Below the pieces are notes generated by a model. It did no database searches. It was not told where the DNA came from and was given only the letters and a program-made list of their open reading frames with translations. A stretch of 64,000 nucleotides of DNA from Larsenimonas rhizosphaerae (GTDB lineage: Bacteria; Pseudomonadota; Gammaproteobacteria; Pseudomonadales; Halomonadaceae). This document shows, in pieces, positions 48,110 to 58,166 of the stretch (position 1 is the first letter of the stretch; the number at the start of each line of letters is the position of its first letter). The stretch covers positions 1,967,096 to 2,031,095 of the forward strand of contig NZ_JAMLJK010000001.1 in NCBI RefSeq assembly GCF_023700005.1, in the 5' to 3' direction. The position numbers and the translations under genes are program-made.

Positions 48110-48414
48110 TGCGCCACAGACCAGACTGACGTCAATAACGTCAGGAAGGACGGGAACAGCGCAGTAAAACGGGGTGCCTGCACCGGCCTGCATACGGAAT
48201 TGACACGCATTTGATGCGCGCGCAGGTCCGCCAGCGTATGAAGAACCAGTGAGGAACAGAAACAAAGCTGCAACTGGTGACGCGCTTCGACATTGTCTGT
48301 CCGCGCCTGGGCAAGGCCCAGTGGCAGCAAACAGCCAAACAGCAGGCCGGCCAGCCAGCGCGAGCCTGGCCGGTGCCAGCTACCAACGTTTCTGTCAGTG
48401 GGCCCGGATGTCAT
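48034..48414 (-). CDS. Putative SecM-like secretion-monitor / arrest peptide upstream of secA
   Basis: A 126-codon ORF ending 15 nt before the secA start. Seen: a Sec signal peptide with a long polar N-region (1-19), hydrophobic core WLAGLLFGCLLPLGL (20-34) and an AQA cleavage site after residue 37; no other domain; and near the end TSVW (Trp98), then RGPP (residues 110-113), then 13 more residues. E. coli SecM has the same plan: signal peptide, TPVW...RAGP, end, secA. RAPP/RAGP-type motifs are known ribosome-arrest sites. No strong Shine-Dalgarno is seen at the ATG, and only 36 bp separate it from divergent dciA, so its promoter may lie inside dciA. In Pseudomonas putida, as I recall it, this place is held by an M23 peptidase gene. 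Coding status is likely but unproven. Confidence 0.6.
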   Translation of the reverse strand: MTSGPTDRNVGSWHRPGSRWLAGLLFGCLLPLGLAQARTDNVEARHQLQLCFCSSLVLHTLADLRAHQMRVNSVCRPVQAPRFTALFPSFLTLLTSVWSVAHDMSVMSRRGPPRTPVLLPTYISLL

Positions 48415-48450
48415 GGTAAATTGCAGTCATCTCTCGTGAGGTGATGGGCC

Positions 48451-48933
48451 ATGAGTATAAAGGCTAAGAACCGACGCGCACAGCCCGTGTCGAAATTGAT
48501 AGGTAGTTCAAGCAAGGGGCCGATGTCCCTGCTGATGAAAAAGGCTCGATTACTTGGCCAGGCACAACTGCATCTTGAGCAACAGCTGCCTGAGCACATG
48601 AGAAATCATGTCTTTGTCGGGGGATACTCTCAGGGACGACTGACGTTGATGACCAATCAGGCCACCCATCTGACATGGCTGCGTTATGAACAGCCTCGCC
48701 TTGTTACGCTTATGCGCCAGCTTGAAGGGTTTGAAGCGCTGATGGGGTTTCAGCTCAAGGTCCGTCCGATGCGCGTACCCCGCAAGCCACTTCAGCAACC
48801 TCGACACCTTGGCATGGAGGCGGCAGACAATCTGCTGGCATGTGCAGAAGATGTGTCCGACCCGCGCCTCAAATCCGCCATCGAGCGACTCGCAGCCCGC
48901 GCCCGAACAACGCCTTCCGATACGGACATATAA
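48451..48933 (+). CDS. dciA: DciA (DUF721) replicative-helicase operator protein
   Basis: A 160-aa protein of the DUF721 family. The N-terminal ~110 residues (LLMKKARLLGQAQLHLEQQLPEHMRNHVFVGGYSQGRLTLMTNQATHLTWLRYEQPRLVTLMRQL) fit the KH-like DciA domain, followed by a flexible tail. DciA is the ancestral loader/operator of DnaB helicase in bacteria without DnaC. Its place between lpxC and secA matches P. aeruginosa PA4405. GAGG lies upstream of the ATG. Divergent from the SecM-like ORF and convergent with lpxC. Confidence 0.9.
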   Translation: MSIKAKNRRAQPVSKLIGSSSKGPMSLLMKKARLLGQAQLHLEQQLPEHMRNHVFVGGYSQGRLTLMTNQATHLTWLRYEQPRLVTLMRQLEGFEALMGFQLKVRPMRVPRKPLQQPRHLGMEAADNLLACAEDVSDPRLKSAIERLAARARTTPSDTDI

Positions 48934-48959
48934 AAAAACGCCGGCCCGCAGGCCGGCGT
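48932..48959 (-). terminator. Terminator after lpxC
   Basis: An ACGCCGGCC / GGCCGGCGT stem with a 4-nt loop; the T-tract (seven T) is on the minus strand, so it serves the lpxC end, starting within the dciA stop codon. Confidence 0.85.
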
Positions 48960-48982
48960 CAAGAGTCACTTGAACCGTTTGA

Positions 48983-49897
48983 TCACATGGCAAATGCAGG
49001 TGATGTATAGGAAATCGGAGACGTGGCTTCCTCGCCCTCAAAGGTCACCATTTCCCATGCGTCGGGCGTGGCCAGCAGCTCACGTACCAACAGGTTATTG
49101 AGACCATGACCGGACTTGTATCCACGGAACTCGCCGATCAGGCTAAAGCCGGTCTGGTAAAGATCACCGATGACATCGAGAATCTTGTGTTTGACGAACT
49201 CGTCTTCGTAACGAAGCCCTTCCTCGTTGAGGATACGATAATCATCCACCACGATGGCATTATCCAGGCTGCCACCCAGCGCCAGGTTACGCTCACGCAT
49301 GGTTTCGAGGTCTTTCATGAAACCGAATGTGCGTGCTCGACTGACTTCCTTCACGAATGAGGTCGTCGAAAAATCAATGCTGGCTGTCTGCTTCTGACGG
49401 GCAAAGACCGGATGATCAAAATTGATCGCCAGACTGACCTTGAAGCCTTCATGAGGGATGAAGCTTGCAAACTTGTCGCCATCGGAAACCGATACTTCCT
49501 TCTTGATGCGGATAAATTTCTTCGCAGCAGACTGATCTGCAATGCCTGCAGACTGAATCAGGAATACAAACGGGCCGGCACTGCCATCCATGATGGGTAC
49601 TTCGGCGGCGCTCAGTTCAACAAAGACATTATCAATTCCAAGGCCGGCCAGGGCTGACATCAAATGCTCTACAGTGGCAACTCGCACATCGCCCTGAACC
49701 AGGGCCGTGCACAGGGTAGTATCCTGTACATTTTCAGGATGAGCCTTGATATGTACGGCCGGCTCCAGGTCAGTACGTACAAATACTACGCCAGTATCCA
49801 CCGGCGCAGGGCGCAGGGTGAGGTACACCTTCTTGCCGGAATGCAGGCCAACGCCTGTCGCACGAATGGTATTTTGTAATGTTCTTTGATAGATCAT
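48983..49897 (-). CDS. lpxC: UDP-3-O-acyl-N-acetylglucosamine deacetylase
   Basis: A 304-aa zinc enzyme for the committed step of lipid A synthesis. It starts [24 protein letters not shown] and has the zinc-site His in [15 protein letters not shown] and in [12 protein letters not shown]; the final catalytic His is in [12 protein letters not shown]. It follows ftsZ at the end of the dcw cluster. Confidence 0.97.
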   Translation of the reverse strand: MIYQRTLQNTIRATGVGLHSGKKVYLTLRPAPVDTGVVFVRTDLEPAVHIKAHPENVQDTTLCTALVQGDVRVATVEHLMSALAGLGIDNVFVELSAAEVPIMDGSAGPFVFLIQSAGIADQSAAKKFIRIKKEVSVSDGDKFASFIPHEGFKVSLAINFDHPVFARQKQTASIDFSTTSFVKEVSRARTFGFMKDLETMRERNLALGGSLDNAIVVDDYRILNEEGLRYEDEFVKHKILDVIGDLYQTGFSLIGEFRGYKSGHGLNNLLVRELLATPDAWEMVTFEGEEATSPISYTSPAFAM

Positions 49898-50017
49898 GAT
49901 ATAAGTGACCCAAGGTAATTCAAACGGTTGTTTATTATTCTACCAGCTGAACCGCGCCCTCACAACGAACAGTGTTCGATAAAGGCATAATTAATGTGAA
50001 TCCGGTGGTATTGATAG

Positions 50018-50051
50018 CTGAAAGCCCCAGCGCAGGGCATGGGGCTTTCAG
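50018..50051 (-). terminator. Hairpin terminator after ftsZ
   Basis: Perfect 11-bp arms CTGAAAGCCCC / GGGGCTTTCAG with a 12-nt loop, 4 bp beyond the ftsZ stop. The T residues are inside the stem and no T-run follows, so termination may be partial, letting some transcription reach lpxC. Confidence 0.65.
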
Positions 50052-50055
50052 TAGA

Positions 50056-51240
50056 TCAATCTGCCTTTCGACGTAGAAAGGCAGGTATATCCAGATAGTC
50101 GTCAAGCTCGCCGGAAGACTTCTGCCGCTTGCCGCGGGCATCCTCTTCCTTCTCGCGAGCAGGCTGCTGACGAGCCGCTGCGGTCTGCTGCTTGCTGCGG
50201 TAATCGTCACTTTCACCGACACGGCGTGCGCCGGCAGTTGACGAACGCTGGGAACCGGCAGCAGAGCCCGAACGCTGATGGGCCCCTTCAAGACCTGCCG
50301 CCACTACTGTTACACGAAGCTCATCGGTCATATCCATGTCAATGGAAGTGCCCACCACGATCGTGGCATCCTGAGAAGCGAACTCCTGCACCGTGGCACC
50401 CACATCATTAAACTCACCGATGGACATGTCCGGACCCGCAGTGATGTTGACCAGAATACCGCGCGCGCCATTGAGATCGATATCTTCCAGCAGCGGAGAG
50501 CGAATCGCCTTCTCGGCAGCTTCACGCGCCCGGTTTTCACCCGTCGCAGTGCCTGATCCCATCATGGCCATACCCATCTCGGACATGACCGTACGAACGT
50601 CGGCAAAGTCGACGTTGATGATACCCGGGCTGGTGATCAGTTCGGCAATCCCCTGCACCGCGCCCAGAAGCACATCATTGGCAGCGCTAAACGCCGTCAG
50701 CAGGCTGGCGCTCTTGCCCAGCACGGTCAGAAGCTTCTCGTTGGGGATCGTGATAAGAGAGTCAACGTGCTCGGACAGCTCCTTGACACCCTCCTCGGCA
50801 ACTCGCTTGCGCTTGGGCCCTTCAAACGGGAACGGACGTGTAACGACCGCTACTGTAAGAATGCCCAGCTCCTTGGCAACCTGCGCTACGACCGGTGCAC
50901 CACCGGTACCGGTGCCGCCACCCATACCGGCGGTAATGAATACCATGTCCGCGCCCTGCATCAGCTCGGCAATACGCTCACGGTCTTCCATGGCCGCCTG
51001 GCGGCCTACTTCCGGGTTGGCACCTGCACCAAGCCCCTTGGTAATTTCCGTTCCCAGTTGAAGAACAGTCTTGGCCGAAACGCGTTTGAGCGCCTGTGCA
51101 TCGGTATTGGCACAGATGAATTCCACGCCCTCTATATTGCTTTCGACCATGTGGTTGACGGCATTACCACCACCGCCACCGACACCGATAACCTTGATGA
51201 CAGCACTGCTTGAAGGTGCGTTATCCACTAGCTCGAACAT
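50056..51240 (-). CDS. ftsZ: Cell division protein FtsZ
   Basis: A 394-aa tubulin-like GTPase forming the Z-ring. The GTP-binding signature [11 protein letters not shown] and T7-loop [15 protein letters not shown] are intact. After a Gln/Ala/Arg-rich linker it ends with the conserved peptide [14 protein letters not shown], which binds FtsA and ZipA. Preceded by ftsA. Confidence 0.98.
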   Translation of the reverse strand: MFELVDNAPSSSAVIKVIGVGGGGGNAVNHMVESNIEGVEFICANTDAQALKRVSAKTVLQLGTEITKGLGAGANPEVGRQAAMEDRERIAELMQGADMVFITAGMGGGTGTGGAPVVAQVAKELGILTVAVVTRPFPFEGPKRKRVAEEGVKELSEHVDSLITIPNEKLLTVLGKSASLLTAFSAANDVLLGAVQGIAELITSPGIINVDFADVRTVMSEMGMAMMGSGTATGENRAREAAEKAIRSPLLEDIDLNGARGILVNITAGPDMSIGEFNDVGATVQEFASQDATIVVGTSIDMDMTDELRVTVVAAGLEGAHQRSGSAAGSQRSSTAGARRVGESDDYRSKQQTAAARQQPAREKEEDARGKRQKSSGELDDYLDIPAFLRRKAD

Positions 51241-51285
51241 AAGCCCCGTCTCCTGTGGCTATCGGTCGATAGCCCCCTGAAGTTA

Positions 51286-52569
51286 TTAAAAGTTTCCTTT
51301 GAACCAGCGCTTCACTTTCTCTAGCGCGGAAAGCGCGTCCTGCGACTGGGTGCGCTCTGCGGGATATTTACGCGACGTATCACCGGGCTGGCGAGCCGGA
51401 CCTTGGGGCGCCTGACGGGCATGCCTGATACCGTATAGCAGCAGCCCGACGCCTGTCGAATAAATCGGATTACGCACCACATCCGCCAATCCCCTGACAT
51501 TCTGCGGGCAGGCGATACGCACCGGCATGTGGAAAATATCCTCTGCCAGTTCGACCACGCCTTCCATCCGGGAGGTGCCCCCCGTCAGTACAATACCTGC
51601 CGCAACCAGATCCTCGAATCCACTGCGACGCAGTTCTTCACGCACCAGCGTAAACAATTCCTCGTACCGCGGCTCGACCACCTGCGCCAGAGACTGACGA
51701 GACAGGTCACGGGCCGGACGATCACCCACGCTTGGCACCTTGATGGTTTCATCACTGCTGGCCATCTGGGTCAGTGCACAGGCGTATTTGACCTTGATGT
51801 CTTCTGCATACTGCGTTGGCGTACGAAGCGCCATGGCAATATCATTGGTAACCTGATCGCCGGCGATGGGAATTACTGCCGTATGGCGAATCGCGCCTTC
51901 GGTAAAAACGGCGATATCCGTGGTTCCGCCACCGATATCTACCATGCAGACACCCAGCTCACGCTCATCTTCGGTAAGCACCGCATGGCTGGATGCCAGC
52001 TGCTCCAGAATGATGTCATCAACTTCAAGGGAGCAGCGATGGACGCATTTCTCGATATTCTGTACGGCATTGAGCGCCGCCGTGACCAGATGGACTCGTG
52101 CTTCAAGCCGAACGCCGGACATGCCCAACGGCTCACGAATACCTTCCTGAGTATCGATGGCATATTCCTGAGGCAGCACGTGAAGAATGCGCTGACCTTC
52201 GGAAATTGCTCGAGCACGGGCCGAGTCAATGACACGCTCGATATCCGAGGGCGACACTTCCCTGTCCTTGATGGCCACAACGCCATCGGAGTTCATCGAA
52301 CTGATATGACTCCCCGCGATACCCACATATACTGAATGAATATCACAGCCAGCCATGAGTTCGGCTTCTTCGATGGCGCGCTGAATGGACAATACCGTCG
52401 ATTCGATATTTATCACGACGCCTTTTTTCATGCCTCGTGAGGGATGAGAGCCAATACCTACAATTTCGACACCGCCATCATCGGCAGGCTGCCCGACAAT
52501 GGCAACTACCTTGGATGTCCCGATATCCAGCCCGACAACCATATTGGATACATTGGATTCACCTGCCAT
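51286..52569 (-). CDS. ftsA: Cell division protein FtsA
   Basis: A 427-aa actin-like membrane tether for FtsZ. Phosphate 1 motif VVGLDIGTSKVVAIVG, MVDIGGGTTDIAVF (phosphate 2) and the adenosine motif VLTGGTSRMEGV are present, with the C-terminal amphipathic helix ALEKVKRWFKGNF. The ATG at 52569 matches the Pseudomonas N-terminus, with AAGGAG 12 nt upstream; a GTG at 52626 is an alternative. Confidence 0.96.
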   Translation of the reverse strand: MAGESNVSNMVVGLDIGTSKVVAIVGQPADDGGVEIVGIGSHPSRGMKKGVVINIESTVLSIQRAIEEAELMAGCDIHSVYVGIAGSHISSMNSDGVVAIKDREVSPSDIERVIDSARARAISEGQRILHVLPQEYAIDTQEGIREPLGMSGVRLEARVHLVTAALNAVQNIEKCVHRCSLEVDDIILEQLASSHAVLTEDERELGVCMVDIGGGTTDIAVFTEGAIRHTAVIPIAGDQVTNDIAMALRTPTQYAEDIKVKYACALTQMASSDETIKVPSVGDRPARDLSRQSLAQVVEPRYEELFTLVREELRRSGFEDLVAAGIVLTGGTSRMEGVVELAEDIFHMPVRIACPQNVRGLADVVRNPIYSTGVGLLLYGIRHARQAPQGPARQPGDTSRKYPAERTQSQDALSALEKVKRWFKGNF

Positions 52570-52790
52570 AGGTCGGGCCTGCTCCTTGTCCAGCTCGGTA
52601 TAAATATGAAAAAGATCACCGTGCACCTACCCTGGCAAACGGTAAAAAACAGAAAACCACATATATTATGTCGAGAATACGGCGATTAACGCCTGAAAGA
52701 AATACCTGTAAGCAAAGTCGCTGTATAATTTAACGTATGAAAACGGGTTTTAACTTAAGGTAATAGAACCATTTTTAATCATTTCAGGTA
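52570..52790 (-). promoter_or_regulatory. AT-rich ftsQ-ftsA spacer, likely ftsAZ promoter region
   Basis: These two genes usually touch, but here 221 bp of clearly AT-richer DNA separates them. It holds several -10-like hexamers on the minus strand (around 52655 and 52725) and a small GGCG/CGCC inverted repeat. I could not fix a single promoter. No small gene was recognised. Confidence 0.45.
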
Positions 52791-53501
52791 TTAATCTGCC
52801 GCCGCACTTTCACCATGCCAGGATACCGCTATCCCGTTAGGGTAGCGCAAATCAATATAACGAATCGATCGATGCCTGCTTTCAAGGTCGCGCTGCCAGG
52901 CGGCAATGAACCTCTTCAGGCGCTGCTCCCGGTCGTCCTGGCCTACCATGACCCAGAAATTGTCATTGGCCTGAAAGCGCCACGCACCGCGAGGTTCAAG
53001 TCGCAACTGGGATACGGATAACGACAGCGGCGTCAGAAGCCTTTGAAGATAATCGAGGTAATCAATCACTTCCGGACCGCTGCCCGGTGGCCCTCCCAGA
53101 TGCGGCAACTGACCCACGTTCGTCACCCCCTTGAGGGAAAAGGCCTCACCATCCTGGCCCAGCAACTGTCCGTCGTTCCAGTAGGCGACCGGCCGCCGCT
53201 CATCGATATCGACCACCAGCGTACTGGGCCACCGACGTGATATTCGTGCATTCCTTATCCAGCCGGCCTGCATGATTTTCGTTCTCAGATCCTGCAGGTC
53301 AACCGATAACCAGGTCTGCCCCTTCACCATGGGCAACACCTGCTGATTGAGGTAGGCCGTGTTGATGTGCCTGAGCTCACCCTTGATGGCAATACGCTGT
53401 ATGGGCTTGTCCAGCCACAGCCACAGCGTGCGCCCCCCTGCCCCAAGCAGGGCAACGATCAACACCAGCCCCAGCAACCGATTGGAAACCACGCTTGCCA
53501 T
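52791..53501 (-). CDS. ftsQ: Cell division protein FtsQ
   Basis: A 236-aa bitopic protein: one membrane helix (~9-28), then a POTRA domain (IQRIAIKGELRHINTAYLNQQVLPMVKGQTWLSVDLQDLRTKIMQAGWIRNARISRRWPSTLVVDIDERRPVAYW) and the beta domain that binds FtsB/FtsL. Its ATG is one base after the ddl stop. Confidence 0.95.
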   Translation of the reverse strand: MASVVSNRLLGLVLIVALLGAGGRTLWLWLDKPIQRIAIKGELRHINTAYLNQQVLPMVKGQTWLSVDLQDLRTKIMQAGWIRNARISRRWPSTLVVDIDERRPVAYWNDGQLLGQDGEAFSLKGVTNVGQLPHLGGPPGSGPEVIDYLDYLQRLLTPLSLSVSQLRLEPRGAWRFQANDNFWVMVGQDDREQRLKRFIAAWQRDLESRHRSIRYIDLRYPNGIAVSWHGESAAAD

Positions 53502-53502
53502 A

Positions 53503-54447
53503 TTAAGCCTTCAACGAAGAAAAGGATGAGGCAGGCAGGGTCGTATCAAGGATACGGCATACCAGCGCATCGAAATCGATCCCGACATGTGCAGCCGCCT
53601 GAGGCACCAGGCTATGACTGGTCATACCCGGTGAAGTATTGACCTCAAGCAGCCAGAACCCACCCTGAGCATCACGCATGATATCAACACGTCCCCAGCC
53701 CTCGCAGCCGACGGCGTTGAAGGCCGCCAGACTCAGGGCTGCCAGCTCGGCCTCGTCATGCTCGCTCAGACCGCTGGGGAGCAGGTAGCGCGTTTCGTCG
53801 GAAAAGTACTTGGCCTCGTAATCATAAAAGCCATTGGGTGCTTCCACGCGAATGGCCGGCAACACCTGCTGCTCAATGACCGATACGGTATATTCCTCCC
53901 CCTCGACAAATCGCTCAGCCATGACAGCATGGTCGTAGTCACAGGAACGCTCCCAGGCCACCTTCAGGGCATCCCGGCTACGCACGATCGTAAGCCCGAG
54001 TGTAGAGCCTTCATTGACGGGCTTGATGACCATCGGCAGGCCGATGCGATCTGCCAGCGCATCCCAGTCGGTTGATGCATCAAGCCGCTCGCTTTGCGGC
54101 GTCGGTAATCCCAGTGCACTCCAGACCTGTTTGGTACGAACCTTGTCCATGCCCAGCGCCGAGGCCATCACACCGCTACCGGTGTAGGGAATATGAAGAA
54201 GTTCCAGCGCGCCCTGAAGCGTACCGTCCTCCCCTCCCCGGCCATGCAGGGCAATAAAGACCCGATCCGGCGCCAGAGCGATCAGCCCGGGCAGCCCGGC
54301 CTCGGCAGGATCATACCCAATGACATCGATGCCGTTTTTTTCGAGAGAGGCCAGTACTGCCCCACCACTCATGAGCGACACGTCTCGCTCGGAAGATGTA
54401 CCGCCATACACCACTACCACGCGCCCATACTGCTCAGGAGCCGTCAT
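53503..54447 (-). CDS. ddl: D-alanine--D-alanine ligase (DdlB type)
   Basis: A 314-aa ATP-grasp enzyme that makes the D-Ala-D-Ala dipeptide. [15 protein letters not shown] at the N-terminus, [26 protein letters not shown], and metal-binding [17 protein letters not shown] at the C-terminus. Overlaps murC by four bases (ATGA). Confidence 0.97.
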   Translation of the reverse strand: MTAPEQYGRVVVVYGGTSSERDVSLMSGGAVLASLEKNGIDVIGYDPAEAGLPGLIALAPDRVFIALHGRGGEDGTLQGALELLHIPYTGSGVMASALGMDKVRTKQVWSALGLPTPQSERLDASTDWDALADRIGLPMVIKPVNEGSTLGLTIVRSRDALKVAWERSCDYDHAVMAERFVEGEEYTVSVIEQQVLPAIRVEAPNGFYDYEAKYFSDETRYLLPSGLSEHDEAELAALSLAAFNAVGCEGWGRVDIMRDAQGGFWLLEVNTSPGMTSHSLVPQAAAHVGIDFDALVCRILDTTLPASSFSSLKA

Positions 54448-55886
54448 GTCATGTCCTCTTCACTGATCTGCAGCTGGCACCGGGCCAGCGTCGTGCTGAT
54501 ACTGCCGATATCCCCAGCGCCCTGGGTAATCAGAATGTCACCATCACGCAACACGTTTTCAAGCAGCGTCGGCAAGGCCGACTTGCCCTCCACAAACAAC
54601 GGGTCGACCTGGCCACGCTGGCGAATCGAGCCGGCCAGCGACCTGCTGTCTGCCCCGGGAATGGCGGCTTCGCCGGCACTGTAAACGTCCAGCAGCAGCA
54701 GGGTGTCCACATTCGAAAGCACCCTGACGAAATCTTCATAAAGATCATGCGTACGGCTGAAGCGGTGTGGCTGATACAGCATGACAAGACGTCGCTCCGG
54801 CCATCCTTCCCGTACGGCCTTGATCACCATTTCCACTTCACGCGGGTGATGACCATAGTCATCCACCAGCATGACCTGTCCCTTGCCACCTGCGATTTCG
54901 AAGTCACCATGAACCTGAAAGCGGCGCCCGACCCCTGCAAATCCGCGAAGGGCTCGCACGATAGCATCATCACTGACCCCGGCATCACATGCCACCGCAA
55001 TGGCTGCCAGCGCGTTCAGGGCATTATGTTCGCCAGGCATCGACAGACAGACCGGCAGAGGGACACCCGAAGGACGCTCCACCGTAAAACGCACCAGGCC
55101 CGCATCCTGTGTGAAATCGGTGATGCGGTAATCGGCTTCGGCATCAAACCCGTAGGTTACAAACTGCCGTTGCACCCGGGGCATCAGCCGCCGAACGATC
55201 GGGTCGTCCAGGCACAGTACCGCCAGGCCATAAAATGGCAGGTTGTGCAGGAACTCCAGGAAGGTATCCTGCAGCCGCTGAAAATCCCCTTCATAGGTGG
55301 CCATGTGATCGGCATCGATGTTGGTCACGATCGAGGTCATGGGCTGCAGGTGCAAAAATGAAGCGTCAGACTCATCCGCCTCTGCCACCAGGTAATCCCC
55401 TTCACCCAGCCGCGCATTGGTTCCTGCACTGGTCAGCCTTCCCCCGATGACAAAGGTCGGATCCAGGCCGCCTTCAGCCAAAAGGGTGGCGGTAAGACTG
55501 GTGGTGGTGGTCTTTCCATGTGTACCCGCCACCGCAATGCCATGGCGAAAACGCATCAATTCCGCCAGCATTTCCGCACGGCGGACAATGGGAATGCGGT
55601 GTTCCCGGGCGTGCTGAATCTCGGGGTTGGTCGTATCAATGGCGCTGGACACCACCACGACGTCCACGTCGTACGCGTGCTCGGCCTGATGACCGATATA
55701 GACACGGATACCGTGCGCCATCAGATGTTCGGTGACTGACGAGGCATTGAGATCACTGCCGCTGACATCAAACCCCTGCGTTTTCAACACCTCGGCAATC
55801 CCGCACATGCCCGAACCGCCGATACCGACAAAGTGGATGCGGCGAATGCGGCGCATACCGCTGCGAGACTCTTGATTACTGATCAA
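54444..55886 (-). CDS. murC: UDP-N-acetylmuramate--L-alanine ligase
   Basis: A 480-aa Mur ligase. [16 protein letters not shown] binds UDP; the ATP P-loop is [13 protein letters not shown]; the C-terminal domain has [11 protein letters not shown] and YQPHRFSRT. Overlaps murG and ddl at its ends. Confidence 0.97.
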   Translation of the reverse strand: MISNQESRSGMRRIRRIHFVGIGGSGMCGIAEVLKTQGFDVSGSDLNASSVTEHLMAHGIRVYIGHQAEHAYDVDVVVVSSAIDTTNPEIQHAREHRIPIVRRAEMLAELMRFRHGIAVAGTHGKTTTTSLTATLLAEGGLDPTFVIGGRLTSAGTNARLGEGDYLVAEADESDASFLHLQPMTSIVTNIDADHMATYEGDFQRLQDTFLEFLHNLPFYGLAVLCLDDPIVRRLMPRVQRQFVTYGFDAEADYRITDFTQDAGLVRFTVERPSGVPLPVCLSMPGEHNALNALAAIAVACDAGVSDDAIVRALRGFAGVGRRFQVHGDFEIAGGKGQVMLVDDYGHHPREVEMVIKAVREGWPERRLVMLYQPHRFSRTHDLYEDFVRVLSNVDTLLLLDVYSAGEAAIPGADSRSLAGSIRQRGQVDPLFVEGKSALPTLLENVLRDGDILITQGAGDIGSISTTLARCQLQISEEDMT

Positions 55887-56964
55887 ACCCTATCTCCATG
55901 CAGTCTCTGGCCATGATGGTCATGGCCTCCAGTTTTGCCTGCGCGCGTGCCTTGTGTGCCATGTCGGCAAGCACATCAGCAGACAGCAGCGTCTCAAGCG
56001 TGGTAGCCAGCCCCTCATCATTCAACGAAGACTGTCGAATCATGACCGCAGCGCCATGGTCAACCAGAAAGCGCGCATTGACAGCCTGATGATCGTCAAC
56101 GGCAAACGGATAAGGCACCAGCACGGACGGCTTCCCTGCGGCAGCCAGCTCCGAAACGGTCAGCGCTCCGGAGCGACAGATCATCACATCAGCCCACTGA
56201 TAAAGCGCGGCCATATCGGTCACGAATTCCGACACTTCGGCTTGTATACCAGCCTGTTCATAAGCCGCACGCGCCGCATCCCCCTTGCCGCGACCGGCCT
56301 GATGGCGCACCAGCGGACGCTTCGCGTCAGGCAGGCGCGCCAGGGCGGCGGGAACCGTGTCATTGAGTGACTGTGCGCCCAGAGAGCCTCCGGTAATTGC
56401 CAGATGCAATGGCCGGTCAGTCATGTCCGCAACCTCACGGGGCGGCTCACCCAGCATCGCAATGTCATTACGCACCGGATTACCTACAACAATGGCTCCT
56501 CGCCGGTCCTTGAATGCCCCGGGAAAGGCGGCATACGTCCGGGTCGCCAGGTATGAAAGCAGTGTGTTGGTCATGCCGGCCACTGCATTTTGCTCGTGGA
56601 TCACCAGCGGGCAGCCACCGAGTCGGGCGGCCACTCCCCCAGGGCCACTGGCAAATCCACCCAGGCCAATCACGATGCCAGGCGACACGGTACGAATCAC
56701 CTGCCGCGCCTGGTGCAGCGCCGCTACCAGTTTGAAGGGCGCCTTTAACCAGCCGGCAGCGCCATTGCCACGCAGTCCGGCCACGCGTACATGATGCAGT
56801 GGGTACCCGGCCTCAGGCACCAGTGTATTTTCGATCCCACGAGGGGTGCCCAGCCAGTGCACCTCCACCCCAAGCTCGGTCAACGCTCGGGCCAGTGACA
56901 GGGCCGGAATAACATGTCCGCCCGTCCCCCCTGCCATGATTAGTGCGCGTCTCGGCGTACTCAT
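55876..56964 (-). CDS. murG: UDP-GlcNAc--lipid I N-acetylglucosaminyltransferase MurG
   Basis: A 362-aa GT-B glycosyltransferase of the inner membrane inner face that makes lipid II. G-loops [13 protein letters not shown] and [26 protein letters not shown], and the donor-binding [24 protein letters not shown] are intact. Overlaps ftsW by four bases. Confidence 0.97.
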   Translation of the reverse strand: MSTPRRALIMAGGTGGHVIPALSLARALTELGVEVHWLGTPRGIENTLVPEAGYPLHHVRVAGLRGNGAAGWLKAPFKLVAALHQARQVIRTVSPGIVIGLGGFASGPGGVAARLGGCPLVIHEQNAVAGMTNTLLSYLATRTYAAFPGAFKDRRGAIVVGNPVRNDIAMLGEPPREVADMTDRPLHLAITGGSLGAQSLNDTVPAALARLPDAKRPLVRHQAGRGKGDAARAAYEQAGIQAEVSEFVTDMAALYQWADVMICRSGALTVSELAAAGKPSVLVPYPFAVDDHQAVNARFLVDHGAAVMIRQSSLNDEGLATTLETLLSADVLADMAHKARAQAKLEAMTIMARDCMEIGFDQ

Positions 56965-58166
56965 GCCTGACCTCCCTGCTCAGCCTTTTTGACCTCACGC
57001 CTGTTGCGCTTGCTGACATCTGCGGCAATACGGCGACGTGCCCGCGTCTCACCATCAACCCGCAAAAGCAGCCCTACCATGGCACCGCTGACAATCAGGC
57101 TGGAACCACCATAACTCAGAAGTGGCAACGTCAGCCCCTTGGTCGGGAGAAAGCCGATATTCACGGCAATATTGACAAAGGACTGAGCCGCAAAGACCAG
57201 CCCGATGCCATAACAGACATAGGCTGAAAACAGCCGTCCCGAGGTTTCGGCCGTGCGTCCCACCACAAAGGCCCGCGAGATGAGAATGCCGAACAGAATC
57301 ACGACACCTACCGCGCCGGCCATGCCCAGCTCTTCCGCCAGAACAGAAAACACGAAGTCGGTATGCGCTTCCGGCAGATAAAACAGCTTTTGAACGCTAT
57401 TGCCCAGCCCGAGCCCTTCCCAGCCACCGCGCCCGAAGGCAATCAATGCCTGGGTCAGCTGATAGCCGGTGCCGTACTGATTGGCCCAGGGATCAAGAAA
57501 ACTGGTAATACGCTGCATACGGTACGGCTCCGCCACCGCCATGAAGGCCCCCAGCACGACCACGCCGCCGGAGAGCAGCATGAAACGCCACAGCGACGCC
57601 CCGGCCAGCAGCAGCACTCCCATGGCGGTAGACAGCAGTACCACGGTTGCTCCGTAGTCCGGTTCAAGAATCAGTAGTGCACCCAGGCCGAAGGTCAGAA
57701 ACAGCGGTGCCAGAAACCCCCACCAGGTCGTGCGTACCCGCACCAGATGACGCTCGATATAGCCACTGAGATAAACCACCATGAACAGCTTGGCCACCTC
57801 GGAGGTCTGCAGATTGATGGGGCCTAACGATATCCAGCGGCGGCTGCCGTTGACCTCGCGCCCGACCACCAGCACCGCCGCCAGCAAAATGGCTGCAATC
57901 AATAGCAGTGTTGGACCATTACGGCGCCACCACACCATCGGCACCCGCATGACCACAAAGCCGCATACTGCAGCCATCAGTACGAAGATGCCATGACGGA
58001 TACTGTAGTAATACGCGTTACCGGTCAGACTGGTTGCCACCTCAGTGGACGCAGAGGTCACCATGATCCAGCCGATGGTCATCAGAGAAATGGCTGACAG
58101 CAACAGCCAGCCATCGATGACATGATGCTCGGTAGACCAGCGGCGCTGCCATTCACTCCACTTCAT
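56961..58166 (-). CDS. ftsW: SEDS peptidoglycan polymerase FtsW
   Basis: A 401-aa protein with ten predicted membrane helices, the septal glycosyltransferase partner of FtsI. Family features: RRWISLGPINLQTSEVAKLFMVVYLSGY, the catalytic Asp region LLILEPDYGATVVLL, and KGLTLPLLSYGGSSLIVSG. Overlaps murD by 14 bp. Confidence 0.97.
   Translation of the reverse strand: MKWSEWQRRWSTEHHVIDGWLLLSAISLMTIGWIMVTSASTEVATSLTGNAYYYSIRHGIFVLMAAVCGFVVMRVPMVWWRRNGPTLLLIAAILLAAVLVVGREVNGSRRWISLGPINLQTSEVAKLFMVVYLSGYIERHLVRVRTTWWGFLAPLFLTFGLGALLILEPDYGATVVLLSTAMGVLLLAGASLWRFMLLSGGVVVLGAFMAVAEPYRMQRITSFLDPWANQYGTGYQLTQALIAFGRGGWEGLGLGNSVQKLFYLPEAHTDFVFSVLAEELGMAGAVGVVILFGILISRAFVVGRTAETSGRLFSAYVCYGIGLVFAAQSFVNIAVNIGFLPTKGLTLPLLSYGGSSLIVSGAMVGLLLRVDGETRARRRIAADVSKRNRREVKKAEQGGQA

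Noticed and set aside
54396-55361. A ~320-codon open frame antisense to murC
   Set aside because: Composition typical of an antisense shadow; murC is complete and essential.
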